A stretch of 64,000 bases of DNA, from positions 496,001 through 560,000 of the forward strand of contig CALMGM010000005.1 of NCBI GenBank assembly GCA_937863685.1. Reading direction: 5' to 3'. The position numbers and the translations under genes are program-made. The stretch is from an uncultured bacterium. Lineage in GTDB: Bacteria; Edwardsbacteria; AC1; EtOH8. Shown here piece after piece: positions 36,252 to 44,622 of the stretch; positions within the stretch are counted from its first letter, which is position 1; each line of letters begins with the position of its first letter. The notes beneath the pieces were generated by a model that was given only the letters and a program-made list of their open reading frames with translations, had not been told where the DNA came from and did not search any database.

Positions 36252-36315
36252 AATATTAGCAGTTATCTGGATATTTAAGGCTTTGTAATCCAGGCACTTA
36301 ATATCTGCTATTATT
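36252..36315. repeat. Imperfect inverted repeat between barrel gene and ECF promoter
   Basis: AATATTAGCAG (36252-36262) faces CTGCTATTATT (36305-36315), complementary at 10 of 11 positions across a 42-nt loop, followed by TTGG. It may form part of the barrel gene's 3' end. Confidence 0.35.
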
Positions 36316-36327
36316 TTGGTGACCGGC

Positions 36328-36357
36328 GGAACTTTTTAAACAAAAAATTACTCTAAA
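36328..36357 (+). promoter_or_regulatory. ECF-type promoter of the sigma factor operon
   Basis: GGAACTT, a 17-nt A-rich spacer and TCTAAA lie 20-48 nt before the sigma gene start. The GGAAC -35 and TCTAA-like -10 are the known pattern of ECF sigma promoters, implying autoregulation of the operon. Confidence 0.65.
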
Positions 36358-36375
36358 TTATAGATAATCGGGACT

Positions 36376-36903
36376 ATGTCTGAAAAACAGCGTCTGGAAT
36401 TTGAAGAAGTATTGGCTAAATACGGGCAGAAGCTGTTCAACCTGATGTTGAGGCTTACCGGCAACTATCACTGGGCCCAGGATCTGACGCAGGATGTTCT
36501 TTTGATAGCCCACCGCGAGTACCACAAGTTCCGGGGGGACTCCGATGTCTTCACCTGGATCTACCGCATCGCCATCAACCACCATCACCGGCAGGCCCGG
36601 AAGCTGCGGATCAAAAGCTGGCTGGGCTTCGATGATGTCCCCGTTCAGGTGCTTTCTACCAGTCCCGATGATGCCGACCCGGCCGAAAAGGATCAGCGGA
36701 CAAGAAAAGTGGCCCGGGCGGTATCCGCCCTTCCGGATGAATTCAAGGAGACCGTAGTGTTGCATTATTTCCAGGACCAGAGCTGCGAACAGATCGCTAA
36801 AATAATGAATTGTTCCGAGGGAACTGTTAAATCAAGACTTTGGCGGGGCCGGAAGATCCTGGCTCAGAAACTAAAAAATTATGTGTCCGAAACAGGAGTG
36901 TGA
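36376..36903 (+). CDS. ECF (RpoE-like) sigma factor
   Basis: A 175-aa sigma-70 family protein of ECF size. The region 2 helices contain LTGNYHWAQDLTQDVLLIAH and FRGDSDVFTWIYRIAINHHH (about 25-75). Region 4 has LPDEFKETVVLHYFQDQSCEQIAKIMNCSEGTVKSRLWRGR (about 121-160), the DNA-binding helix-turn-helix for the -35 box. It is followed 4 nt later by an anti-sigma gene and then an Ig-repeat protein. Together with the ECF-type promoter this forms an autoregulated envelope-response operon. Confidence 0.95.
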   Translation: MSEKQRLEFEEVLAKYGQKLFNLMLRLTGNYHWAQDLTQDVLLIAHREYHKFRGDSDVFTWIYRIAINHHHRQARKLRIKSWLGFDDVPVQVLSTSPDDADPAEKDQRTRKVARAVSALPDEFKETVVLHYFQDQSCEQIAKIMNCSEGTVKSRLWRGRKILAQKLKNYVSETGV

Positions 36904-36907
36904 TAAT

Positions 36908-37609
36908 ATGAATTGCCGAAAAATCGAAGAACATCTGCTGAAAAATCCCGGGGCTCTTCTGTCCAGGGAACTGCAGGAACATCTGACCCGCTGCCGGGCC
37001 TGCTCCGAACTGTGGCGGGAACAGAGTGCCCTTAACGATGTTCTGAGATCCTTTCCCCAGGCTGAGCTTCCGGCTTACCTGGGAACCAGGGCCCTGGCCC
37101 GGCTTGAGGGCCGGCATACGGTTTCCGGCAAAAGGATGCTGGAACCGGGCTGGCTGACCCTGGCGGCCCCGGCCATGGCCCTGATCGTGGCCTTCTCCGC
37201 CCTGGTGATGCGCTATGAATACGGTTCCCGGTATATAAATACCCCGGACCGGCCGGCAATTGTCCAGGACCCTATCAGTAATAATAATACCATTCCGGAG
37301 ACGGTCCAAAATCTATTGTCGGAAAACAATTCTCAGATATACCCGGTCTGGCCGGCAGACCAAGATGTGATCGGCCGCGATGACCTGACCATCATGGCCT
37401 CGCTGTATCCCGACAATCCGGGAAGGGCCAGGATCTTGCTGGATGATATCGACGTCTCTTCCTGGGCTACCATCGACCGCCAGCATATCTCCTACGATCC
37501 CGGATCCCTAGAAGCTGGTGAACATGTGGTAAAGGTGATACTGCAGCAGGCGAACGGAAGCTACCATACCGCCAGCTGGAGCTTCTACCTGTTGGAGGAA
37601 CGATCATGA
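36908..37609 (+). CDS. Anti-sigma factor with zinc-finger (zf-HC2) N-terminus
   Basis: I start at the ATG at 36908 (AGGAG in front); the track start lies inside the sigma gene. The 233-aa protein opens MNCRKIEEHLL and has HLTRCRACSELW, the HxxxCxxC zinc anti-sigma motif (about 29-40). A membrane helix follows (LAAPAMALIVAFSALVM, about 85-102). The extracytoplasmic part ends in an Ig-like strand pattern (ARILLDDIDVSSWATIDRQHISYD). It would hold the ECF sigma at the membrane until a signal arrives. Its stop overlaps the next ATG (ATGA). Confidence 0.85.
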   Translation: MNCRKIEEHLLKNPGALLSRELQEHLTRCRACSELWREQSALNDVLRSFPQAELPAYLGTRALARLEGRHTVSGKRMLEPGWLTLAAPAMALIVAFSALVMRYEYGSRYINTPDRPAIVQDPISNNNTIPETVQNLLSENNSQIYPVWPADQDVIGRDDLTIMASLYPDNPGRARILLDDIDVSSWATIDRQHISYDPGSLEAGEHVVKVILQQANGSYHTASWSFYLLEERS

Positions 37610-39297
37610 AAAAGAGGTTCTTGATGCTGGCAGCCCTGGTGCTGTTATCGGCAACTATCCTGCAGGCTGCCGGGCTTACGGTTTCGCCCAACCCGGCCGA
37701 GGTCCAGATAAATGACGCCCTGGTCTTTACCGCCCAGGGATTGGAACCCGATGCTTCATTGAATTGGGAGGTCATCCCAGCCGCCTTGGGAAATATTGAC
37801 CGTAACGGTTACTTCACCGCCTCCGGCAGCCCCGGAAGGGGAATGGTAAGGGTCGTCTCCAAAAACAAGGATGGCCGGAAGGTGCTGGGGCACGCCTTGG
37901 TAAAAGTGCTGGGAAACAAATCGGGACGCCTGGAGGTATCAGTATCTCCGGCCAGGGCCGAGTTTAAGATCAGCGAAACCCTGCGCTTCACCGCCCGGGT
38001 CATGCTGCCTGGCGGAATCCCGGAAGAAAATGCAAAAACCGAGTGGCTGGTGGTCCCCGGCTATCTGGGAACCATAGATGCTAGGGGTGAATTTACCGCC
38101 AGCGGTGCCGGCCAGGGGCGGATCGTTGCCATGACCAAGGGACCGGAACGGCACGGTTTGGGACAGGCTCAAATATCTGTCCGACCTTCCGACAAAGTCT
38201 CCGATCTTTCAGTGGCCGTTTCCCCCAAGAGAATTAAGCTGCAGCCAAAAAACCGGATCCGGCTGGCCGTTCAGGTCCGGGACCCGCAGGGGCAAACCGT
38301 CCGGGCCCGGATCAGTTATACCGTGTCACCAGAGGAACTGGGGACCATTGACCAGGAGGGAAATTTCATCGCCGGGGAAAAGACCGGACTGGGCGTTATC
38401 AAGGCCGAGGCCTCATCCGGCCACGCTTTTGGCAGCGCCCGGGCCTTCATTATAGTCTCTGAAAAAAACAGCCATTACCAGATAAAGATCAAGCCCCGGC
38501 AAATTGTGATGAAAGCCAGATCCAGCACCAAATTCGAGGTCGAGGTGCGGGACGAGAACGGCAGTCCGGTGATTCAGCCCGCCCTGGACTGGAAAGTGAT
38601 CCCAGAGGGTCTGGGCTCGATCACCCCCCAAGGACTCTTTACTTCGGGAGACCGGACCCTGTCCGGCAAGATAGTGGTTCAACTGCCGGCCGAATTCGGC
38701 CAGGGACGGGATGCTGCCTCGGTCAAGATACAAAGCAGCGGACGCAACAACATCCGGATAAATCCGCCCAAAGCCAGCCTGAAGCCGGGCCAGATGCTGC
38801 AGTTCTCGGCCGCCATAACCGACAGCCGGGGCCAGCCGGCCGGAGATTTGGGCGTCATCTGGAAACTGCAGCCGGAGAATCTCGGCACCATCACCCCCCA
38901 GGGGGTCTTCACCGCCGGGCCGGCCATCCGGTCGGGCACTGTCATCGCCGAGCTTCCCCTGGAATTCGGAGCTGGTCGGGCGATCGCCCCGGTCACCATC
39001 AGCAACTACCAAGTCAAGATAAACGCCCCGTCTAACCAGTATAACATCCACTCCGGTGAACAGATTGTCTTTGCCGCGTCGGTGCGGGATGCCAACGGGA
39101 ACGACCTGAGCGGTTCGGCAGTTTTTGAATGGGAATTGAAATCTTCCGTTGCCGGATTCGGCAACATCGACCAGAATACCGGCCTGTTCCGGGCCGGACT
39201 GCCGGCCAAATTACCGGCCGACGGCTATATAATGGTCAGGGTCTATATCAACAATAAGATCATCGGTAGCGATGGCATTAAAATAACAATCCGGTAG
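37606..39297 (+). CDS. Secreted protein of six Ig-like (BIG-type) repeats
   Basis: A 563-aa exported protein. After a signal peptide (MKKRFLMLAALVLLSATILQAAG) it consists of about six repeats of 85-95 residues. Each has the pattern sVSPxxxxL..lxFtA...D..G....x.W.v.P..LGtIdxxGxFtA....G (for example WEVIPAALGNIDRNGYFTA, WLVVPGYLGTIDARGEFTA, WKVIPEGLGSITPQGLFTS). This is the bacterial Ig-like type 2 style. It may be the structural output or sensor of the sigma/anti-sigma pair it is coupled to. There is no sorting domain. Confidence 0.8.
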   Translation: MKKRFLMLAALVLLSATILQAAGLTVSPNPAEVQINDALVFTAQGLEPDASLNWEVIPAALGNIDRNGYFTASGSPGRGMVRVVSKNKDGRKVLGHALVKVLGNKSGRLEVSVSPARAEFKISETLRFTARVMLPGGIPEENAKTEWLVVPGYLGTIDARGEFTASGAGQGRIVAMTKGPERHGLGQAQISVRPSDKVSDLSVAVSPKRIKLQPKNRIRLAVQVRDPQGQTVRARISYTVSPEELGTIDQEGNFIAGEKTGLGVIKAEASSGHAFGSARAFIIVSEKNSHYQIKIKPRQIVMKARSSTKFEVEVRDENGSPVIQPALDWKVIPEGLGSITPQGLFTSGDRTLSGKIVVQLPAEFGQGRDAASVKIQSSGRNNIRINPPKASLKPGQMLQFSAAITDSRGQPAGDLGVIWKLQPENLGTITPQGVFTAGPAIRSGTVIAELPLEFGAGRAIAPVTISNYQVKINAPSNQYNIHSGEQIVFAASVRDANGNDLSGSAVFEWELKSSVAGFGNIDQNTGLFRAGLPAKLPADGYIMVRVYINNKIIGSDGIKITIR

Positions 39298-39310
39298 AAT
39301 TAAACATATA

Positions 39311-39344
39311 AAAAGGGGGTGTCCCGTCGGGACACCCCCTTTTT
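39311..39344. terminator. Bidirectional rho-independent terminator
   Basis: AAAAGGGGGTGTCCC / GGGACACCCCCTTTT forms a 15-bp stem with a GTC loop, flanked by A and T runs on both sides. It ends the plus-strand ECF operon and the minus-strand membrane-protein gene. Confidence 0.92.
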
Positions 39345-39351
39345 ATATCGG

Positions 39352-40542
39352 CTATCTTTTCCTTGCCGGAACTAGAGATTTGATCTTTTTGGCCGCCCTC
39401 TTGGGCCTCGGGCTTTTGACTGGTTCCGGCTCCTCTTCTTTCAGGCCTGTTTGACAGCTTTCCTCCAGCGGTCCCTTCTCCGCGACAAAGATGTTTCGCT
39501 GGTCCCTTTTCATCACCACTATTCCGTAGATGATGGTTTGCCCGGTGACAAAGACGCTAAGCAGGTATGACAAGACCAGCAGCCGGACAGCGTTCAAGGA
39601 CATCCCCATGATAAAGGCTGCCGTATGGCCCGACCAGTTAAGGGCCGGGGGTGCCATCATAGCGGAGGACAGGCCCGACAAAACGGGATTGTCCAGGGCC
39701 ATGAGGTAATTGGTCGCCAGCGGCGGCGTATATAGGTTGAATGCAGCCAGGGCGATATCGGAAAATTTGCTTCCCATCGACCAAGAAAGAACCTGGTAAG
39801 CTATGCCCAGCCCACTGATGGTGAACCAGGCAAAAACGCCCGCAGCAACCAGGCACAGTACCTTAAGAAATCCGGTATATACCACCAACCGCCATGGCTG
39901 GGAAGTGATGGATGAAAATACCTCGAAAAGATTGTCAAAGGAATCGCCCTTGGTAGCCCCGGAGATCACCGGAGAAAAGAACAATCCAATGGCCAATGAC
40001 ACTAACAGGAAAACCAGAAATAAGCACACCAGGTAGATGGGCAGGCTCAACAGGGCGATGGTCAATTCACCCAGCACCGTTATCCGCCCCCACCAACCGG
40101 ACAGGATTCCGAAAAACAGCAGAAATAACACGAATGAAATTATGACCAGCGGTCCGCCCAAAATGGATTTCCAGGAATCCTTTAGATAACCCACCGCTTC
40201 CTTCACTTCGTAAAATTCGTTGCCTTTAAGCTGCTCCGCCGCCAGACGGGCCGTCACCGCAGCAGACAGCATGTATATCAGCAGGGCGCCTAACAGTCCG
40301 ATCGCCCACAGCACCCAGGATATGGCGCCGGAACCCGGCCAGGGCATGGCGGGAACCAGCCCGAACATCACCCAGACATCGGATAGGCTGCGGCCGGCAG
40401 CCAGATGGGCACAATAACCCAATGTTCCATAAAAGATGAAACCCCACATCAATCCCCAAAAGAAGACCCACATTTTTTTAGGCGACAGGCCCAGTCTGGC
40501 CGCCCTAAAAATATCCCGATAATCAAAGTATAGCTTCAGCAA
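39352..40542 (-). CDS. Polytopic membrane protein of unknown function
   Basis: A 396-aa protein with about six to eight membrane helices. The start is a TTG at 40542 preceded by AGGAGG; an ATG eight bases upstream is out of frame. The opening LKLYFDYRDIFRAARLGLSPKKMWVFFWGL is distinctive, and the last 45 residues are a Lys/Arg/Pro/Glu-rich cytoplasmic tail (PVKSPRPKRAAKKIKSLVPARKR). No transporter or enzyme signature is seen. It stands alone between a terminator and dacB. Confidence 0.65.
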   Translation of the reverse strand: MLKLYFDYRDIFRAARLGLSPKKMWVFFWGLMWGFIFYGTLGYCAHLAAGRSLSDVWVMFGLVPAMPWPGSGAISWVLWAIGLLGALLIYMLSAAVTARLAAEQLKGNEFYEVKEAVGYLKDSWKSILGGPLVIISFVLFLLFFGILSGWWGRITVLGELTIALLSLPIYLVCLFLVFLLVSLAIGLFFSPVISGATKGDSFDNLFEVFSSITSQPWRLVVYTGFLKVLCLVAAGVFAWFTISGLGIAYQVLSWSMGSKFSDIALAAFNLYTPPLATNYLMALDNPVLSGLSSAMMAPPALNWSGHTAAFIMGMSLNAVRLLVLSYLLSVFVTGQTIIYGIVVMKRDQRNIFVAEKGPLEESCQTGLKEEEPEPVKSPRPKRAAKKIKSLVPARKR

Positions 40543-40588
40543 TTTTCCATCCTCCTTATTAAGGTTATGGTTACAAAGAGAGGTGCCA

Positions 40589-42160
40589 TCAACTTAAGTT
40601 GTCTATCAGCAGTTTGCAGATATAATCCTCGATTCGCCTGGCCAGCTTGGAGCGATAGGTGTTGTTTACCATTATGGAAAAAGCAAACATCTTGCCGTTC
40701 TTGGCAGTCAGGTAGCCGGATAACGCTGAGACCCCGCCGATAGATCCGGTCTTGGCATAGACCCTGCCGCAGAAATCCGGCTGGGAGAACCTTCCTTCCA
40801 GAGTGCCGTCGATGCCGCCGATGGCCAGCGATTTGTAAAAAACATCCCAGTACGGCTGTTCGTGCATGTATTTCAGAAGATTGACCACCTGCAGCGGGGA
40901 TACTTCGTTCTGCCGGGACAGCCCGCAGCCGTCGAACAGGTCAATCTCTCCCAGGCCCATTTGGCTGATGATGCCCCTTTCGGCCGATGAGCCTCTCTCC
41001 CGGCTGCCTTCGCCGTCCACCTCGGCCCCGATGGTCTGAAGCAGCGACTCGGCGTAAAGATTGTGGCTCTTTTTGTTGATGACTTTTATTATCTCGGAAA
41101 GGGGCTCGGAATAATGGACGTACAGCAGGGTGGTGGTGTTCTCCCGGGCCGGGGAATGGTCCTGGCTGGCCCTGATATCGCCGCTGATAGCGACATCCCG
41201 CTGTTTTAAAAGTTCGGCGAAGATCCTGGCGAAATGGCTTTCAGGTTCCTTGGCGATGAAAGTGAATTTTTTGCAGGCTCCAACCGCCAGTTTTCCGGTT
41301 ATTTTCAGGGTGGTTCCGTCGAAGGAAGCATAGGCCTTGCCGTTATTATAGACCCGGCGGCTCTTGGTGCTGTAGCTGCCGTCCTTGTTCTTTACCTTTT
41401 TAGTAATGGTGCTGTAGCTGCCGGGGATGGTCCGGCTGAGGTTCTTGATGTTAACCGACATCGGGGGATCGGTGGAGAAATTGACCGGCTTGCCTATCTT
41501 TCCCCCTTTCAGGGTCACCACCACCACGTTCTCCCTGAAGGATAGTCCGGAAAGTCTCCAGGCCAGGCGTTTCTTAGGGCGAACCAGCTTGTTGGCCGAG
41601 CGGGGTATGATCGATACCAATTTTTCGGGCAGGAAATCGCCCTTGTCGCCGATCACGTCGCCCCGCACTTCGGTTATACCCATGGCTTTGATATTGTCGG
41701 CCCACTCCTCCATGGTGGCGATATCGCTGATGGTGGGATCGCCCGACCCCTTGATAAGCAGATCCCCGCTCAGCACTCCGGCGGAGTCTATCGGTCCGCA
41801 GGCGTAGATCTCGGTCTGATAGCTGTAGTCCGGCCCCAGTTTCTCCAGGGCGGCGGCAGTGGTGAAAAGTTTGGTGTTGGAGGCGGGAATGAATCGGGAA
41901 TCGGAATTATGCTGATATATCAGAGAGCCGTCGTCCAGGGACATCACCGCCACTCCCCAGCGTCCCACCCGATTGAGCTTCTTGCTCAATAACTTATCCA
42001 GGTCATCCTGGACATCACCGGTGGGCTTGGGAAGATAAAAAACGCTGGAGGATTTTTTTTTGGCAACCTTCTTAGCATTAGTCTTCGCCCCCCCGGCGTT
42101 TGAAACACATAGAGCCCCGGTTAAAATAAGGATAGATATATATGCAATTCTTTTAATCAT
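40589..42160 (-). CDS. dacB: D-alanyl-D-alanine carboxypeptidase/endopeptidase (PBP4, S13 family)
   Basis: A 523-aa periplasmic penicillin-binding protein. The ATG at 42160 overlaps the HNH stop (TGATG); the track start is 11 codons earlier in that gene. After a signal peptide comes the SxxK nucleophile motif PASNTK (Ser at about 94), SxN as KKSHNLYAE (about 380) and KTG as YAKTGSIGG (about 465). The large insertion between SxxK and SxN is the PBP4 hallmark. It trims or opens peptidoglycan cross-links. Confidence 0.92.
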   Translation of the reverse strand: MIKRIAYISILILTGALCVSNAGGAKTNAKKVAKKKSSSVFYLPKPTGDVQDDLDKLLSKKLNRVGRWGVAVMSLDDGSLIYQHNSDSRFIPASNTKLFTTAAALEKLGPDYSYQTEIYACGPIDSAGVLSGDLLIKGSGDPTISDIATMEEWADNIKAMGITEVRGDVIGDKGDFLPEKLVSIIPRSANKLVRPKKRLAWRLSGLSFRENVVVVTLKGGKIGKPVNFSTDPPMSVNIKNLSRTIPGSYSTITKKVKNKDGSYSTKSRRVYNNGKAYASFDGTTLKITGKLAVGACKKFTFIAKEPESHFARIFAELLKQRDVAISGDIRASQDHSPARENTTTLLYVHYSEPLSEIIKVINKKSHNLYAESLLQTIGAEVDGEGSRERGSSAERGIISQMGLGEIDLFDGCGLSRQNEVSPLQVVNLLKYMHEQPYWDVFYKSLAIGGIDGTLEGRFSQPDFCGRVYAKTGSIGGVSALSGYLTAKNGKMFAFSIMVNNTYRSKLARRIEDYICKLLIDNLS

Positions 42161-42654
42161 CAGGTCTTTCCCAAAAACAGGTAAGGTTTCCAATTGTCGT
42201 CAGGATTATGTATAGAATACTGTATGAAAGAAAAGTAATGAGGCCGGCGCGGTTTTTTTATCAAGGTCATTTTGGATTGTTTGAGACTGCGATTGGCTTT
42301 TTTATTGTTGCATACCGTGCAGGCGCATACCAAATTATCCCAGGTATCATCTCCCCCCAGACTCTTGGGCACCAGGTGATCGATGGTAAGAGATCCCTGA
42401 TTGGTGCCGCAATACTGGCAGACGTGACGATCCCTCCTCAGGATATTCTGCTTGGAAAGCTTGACTTCCAGGCGCGGTTTACGGATGAAATTGCCTAGCC
42501 GGACGACGCTGGGCAATATGAACTTCCGGCGAATGCTGGCGGCAAAATGGGAACTGTTCTCCACTACCTCGGCTTTTCCCAAGAGCAACAGCACCAGGGC
42601 TCGTTTGGCATTGCAGACCAACAACGGTTCATAATTCTGATTGAGCACCAGCAC
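42160..42654 (-). CDS. HNH endonuclease-family protein
   Basis: A 164-aa protein. The HNH zinc finger fold is CQYCG (about 79-83), LTIDHLVPKSLGGDDTWDNLVCACTVCNNKKANR (about 89-122), with the catalytic His in the IDH position and two CxxC pairs. The N-terminal MLVLNQNYEPLLVCNAKRALVLLLLGKAEVV is the standard opening of this widespread chromosomal HNH family, whose role is unclear. There is no toxin or phage context. It is coupled to dacB by a 1-nt overlap. Confidence 0.88.
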   Translation of the reverse strand: MLVLNQNYEPLLVCNAKRALVLLLLGKAEVVENSSHFAASIRRKFILPSVVRLGNFIRKPRLEVKLSKQNILRRDRHVCQYCGTNQGSLTIDHLVPKSLGGDDTWDNLVCACTVCNNKKANRSLKQSKMTLIKKPRRPHYFSFIQYSIHNPDDNWKPYLFLGKT

Positions 42655-42680
42655 CTGGCGCCCCAGATTGTTATTTATAC

Positions 42681-43124
42681 TTATCTGACTAGCGGCTGTG
42701 ATTCCTTATGGCTAAAGTTTATTCTATGGGTATAGAACGGAAAGTACAATTCCACCGTATAATTTATGGAAATGCTGTAATTCTGGCCTTCTGCCCTTAT
42801 GATGTTCTGTAGGAAATAGTCCATGGCTCCGTCGAGATATTCCTTCTGCTGCTCCTCTGTCACCGGCCGATAGACATACTTATTGCCCTTCTCGTCCTGT
42901 ACCTGATAGAAATAATCTCCCACCAGCGGGATCTTATCATCCATGGCGGTCTCAGCCAGGGTACGGGCAATGCTTTCGTCACTCTCAGCTATGGCATTCT
43001 GGACGGCTTCCTCCATCTTGTCCTTGATATGAAAGTAACGGATGTATGGTATGCTGATGGCCACTGCAGCGTACATCAGGAACAGGACGGCTATTACCAG
43101 TACAACCTTCAAAATCGGAGGCAT
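42681..43124 (-). CDS. Membrane-anchored small protein of unknown function
   Basis: A 147-aa protein with one N-terminal membrane helix (ILKVVLVIAVLFLMYAAVAI, residues 4-23) and a short globular domain (PLVGDYFYQVQDEKGNKYVYRP; YSISINYTVELYFPFYTHRINF). The AAGGAG ribosome site lies directly after the terminator of the tRNA-Ala transcript. The fold looks like a small alpha/beta pseudopilin-like or DUF4845-like domain, which is only an impression. Confidence 0.65.
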   Translation of the reverse strand: MPPILKVVLVIAVLFLMYAAVAISIPYIRYFHIKDKMEEAVQNAIAESDESIARTLAETAMDDKIPLVGDYFYQVQDEKGNKYVYRPVTEEQQKEYLDGAMDYFLQNIIRAEGQNYSISINYTVELYFPFYTHRINFSHKESQPLVR

Positions 43125-43134
43125 TTTTTCTCCT

Positions 43135-43165
43135 TAAAAAAGAGCACAAGCGTATGCCTGTGCTC
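43135..43165 (-). terminator. Terminator of tRNA-Ala
   Basis: GAGCACA / TGTGCTC with a 10-nt loop followed by TTTTTT on the minus strand. It ends the tRNA transcript and sits just before the ribosome site of the 42681-43124 gene. Confidence 0.8.
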
Positions 43166-43245
43166 GATTTCTACGACGCTTGCCGAATTGTCTTTCGGCA
43201 ATACAGCCGTAAATCAATTGCCTACGCAAGCATCATAATTATATC

Positions 43246-43323
43246 TGGTGGACCTGAGGGGGCTCGAACCCCTGACCTCCTGACTGCCAGTCAGGCGCGC
43301 TACCAAAACTGCGCCACAGGCCC
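43246..43323 (-). tRNA. tRNA-Ala (GGC anticodon), CCA encoded
   Basis: Minus strand cloverleaf of 78 nt: acceptor GGGCCTG/CAGGTCC with the G3-U70 wobble pair that identifies alanine tRNAs, anticodon stem CCTGA/TCAGG, loop CTGGCAG with anticodon GGC (reads GCC), T arm AGGGG-TTCGAGC-CCCCT, discriminator A and encoded CCA. Confidence 0.96.
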
Positions 43324-43379
43324 ATTCATGTTTTTTAAAGCCCAAAGAACAGATGTCCCACACCTAAATATCGTTCATA

Positions 43380-43408
43380 AGTTTAGCAAATAATCTGTCC
43401 CGTGTCAA
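43380..43408 (-). promoter_or_regulatory. Promoter of tRNA-Ala
   Basis: Minus strand TTGACA, 17 nt, TAAACT, about 55 nt before the mature tRNA start. The 43324-43437 interval has nothing else I can support. Confidence 0.7.
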
Positions 43409-43437
43409 GCATATTGATGCTCTCATGAATGCAATTC

Positions 43438-43917
43438 TTAGAAGAAGATCCTGACCCCTATCCCCCCCTGCATATCGAAACCGGTCTCCGGGACAAGGTT
43501 CAGGGCGGGAGCCAGTTCCAGGAACAGGTCCACCGGGGCCTGGGGGAAAATATATTCCAATCCGGCCACGCCCCGGACCCCCAGATTGAAGTGCTTGTCA
43601 TAATGGGCCCTTTCCCCCGACCACAGCGTTCCGCCGATCCCAAAATATACTGGCAGCTGTCCCCTTTCCACCTCCAGAAGTTTATAATCATGCCAGAGGT
43701 GATCGGCATGAAGCCTCAAGTATCCGGCATCGTTGAACGACCAGGCCATCGCCCCGGCCCAGGCTCTTTCTTTTCCGTTCCACAGCTTCCAAGATAGGCC
43801 GGTCGGCTCTCCGGCTATCAGTCCCAGACCGAAACCACCGCCCCCCTTGACCGGTCCTTTGCCATGGGCCAGGGAAACGCCCAATAACAATATGCCAATA
43901 GCGATCTTCTTTTTCAT
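43438..43917 (-). CDS. Small outer-membrane beta-barrel protein
   Basis: A 159-aa exported protein. A signal peptide (MKKKIAIGILLLGVSLAHG) precedes a Gly-rich start (GGGGFGLGLIAGEPTGLSWKLW). Repeated amphipathic strands (YLRLHADHLWHDYKL, LPVYFGIGGTLW, VDLFLELAPALNLVP) lead to a terminal Phe-Phe, giving about eight strands. The GEPTG start is like small barrel families such as BAPKO_0422. Ligand is unknown. It lies 24 nt downstream of the DUF6982-like gene. Confidence 0.75.
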   Translation of the reverse strand: MKKKIAIGILLLGVSLAHGKGPVKGGGGFGLGLIAGEPTGLSWKLWNGKERAWAGAMAWSFNDAGYLRLHADHLWHDYKLLEVERGQLPVYFGIGGTLWSGERAHYDKHFNLGVRGVAGLEYIFPQAPVDLFLELAPALNLVPETGFDMQGGIGVRIFF

Positions 43918-43941
43918 ATCATCCTTTAAAATATATTTGTA

Positions 43942-44340
43942 TTATAAAAACTTGACTTCCTGGACTGCTTTGTTGACCACGAAAACCTTTTCGGTATTTG
44001 ATCTCTTATCGGCCGGGAAAAGGAAAAACCCTTTCCGGTTGGGCATATACATCTCGGTGATTCCTGTCAGCTTCTCTCCATCGAAGAAGGTGACCTCCAT
44101 CTTTTTGCAGTTGACCGGACAGCTGCCGTCAAAATCGTTTCTCTCGTCATACTCCCGGTTTCCGGTAAAATCCTTGACAAAGAACACCGCCTTAAGCTGT
44201 TCGATCCGGACTTCGGCGGAGGGGCCGGGATTATCGTTGGATGAAAGATGGAAGGCATCCTTATTCATCGAAAAATCCAGGGTGTGCCCTTTAACCACCC
44301 GGCCGTCAAGATAGCGCGCCACCAGTTTTCTTTCCTGCAT
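43942..44340 (-). CDS. DUF6982-like conserved protein
   Basis: A 132-aa soluble protein. Its pattern RYLDGRVVKGHTLDFSMNKDAFHL, LKAVFFVKDFTGNREYDE and MYMPNRKGFFLFPADKRSNTEKVFVV is widely conserved in bacteria without known function (I recall it as DUF6982, sometimes beside PilZ proteins). An AGAGGT ribosome site precedes the ATG. It follows a 51-aa Arg-rich small gene and is probably expressed with it. Confidence 0.75.
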   Translation of the reverse strand: MQERKLVARYLDGRVVKGHTLDFSMNKDAFHLSSNDNPGPSAEVRIEQLKAVFFVKDFTGNREYDERNDFDGSCPVNCKKMEVTFFDGEKLTGITEMYMPNRKGFFLFPADKRSNTEKVFVVNKAVQEVKFL

Positions 44341-44360
44341 GATTGACCTCTGGTTTTGGT

Positions 44361-44516
44361 TTATGCTTTCCGGCGATCGTTATTTCTTCTTTCCATACTG
44401 CGCCGCTCGACTCTGCTATTGTTATTCTCCTGATCGTTTTGGGATCGGCGCCGCTCGTCCTTGCGGCGGTCCTCGAAACGCCGGTCATATAGAGTTTGAT
44501 TCGCTTTGAATATCAT
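44361..44516 (-). CDS. 51-aa Arg/Asp-rich small protein (not in ORF track)
   Basis: The ATG at 44516 follows an ideal AAGGAGG ribosome site with a 4-nt gap, which is strong support for translation. The protein is built of charged repeats (YDRRFEDRRKDERRR, VERRSMERRNNDRR). Such DRR/ERR-repeat tails are seen in small proteins and in linkers of signalling proteins. It is 20 nt upstream of the DUF6982-like gene. There is no signal peptide. Function is unknown. Confidence 0.7.
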   Translation of the reverse strand: MIFKANQTLYDRRFEDRRKDERRRSQNDQENNNSRVERRSMERRNNDRRKA

Positions 44517-44622
44517 AATGCCTCCTTAATTGTTGGTTAACCATTGATCTCCGAATCGAATCGTTCCGTCCGGCAAATATCCGGACCAGCGGGCAATTAT
44601 GTTTTGCATATGCTATGATCAA

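Noticed and set aside
36251-36315. Riboswitch before the ECF sigma gene
   Set aside because: Only one imperfect inverted repeat, and it lies upstream of the promoter, so it is not in the leader.
42160-42654. HNH gene as part of a phage, intron or toxin system
   Set aside because: The family is a common chromosomal one, and no integrase, terminase, immunity or intron features are nearby.
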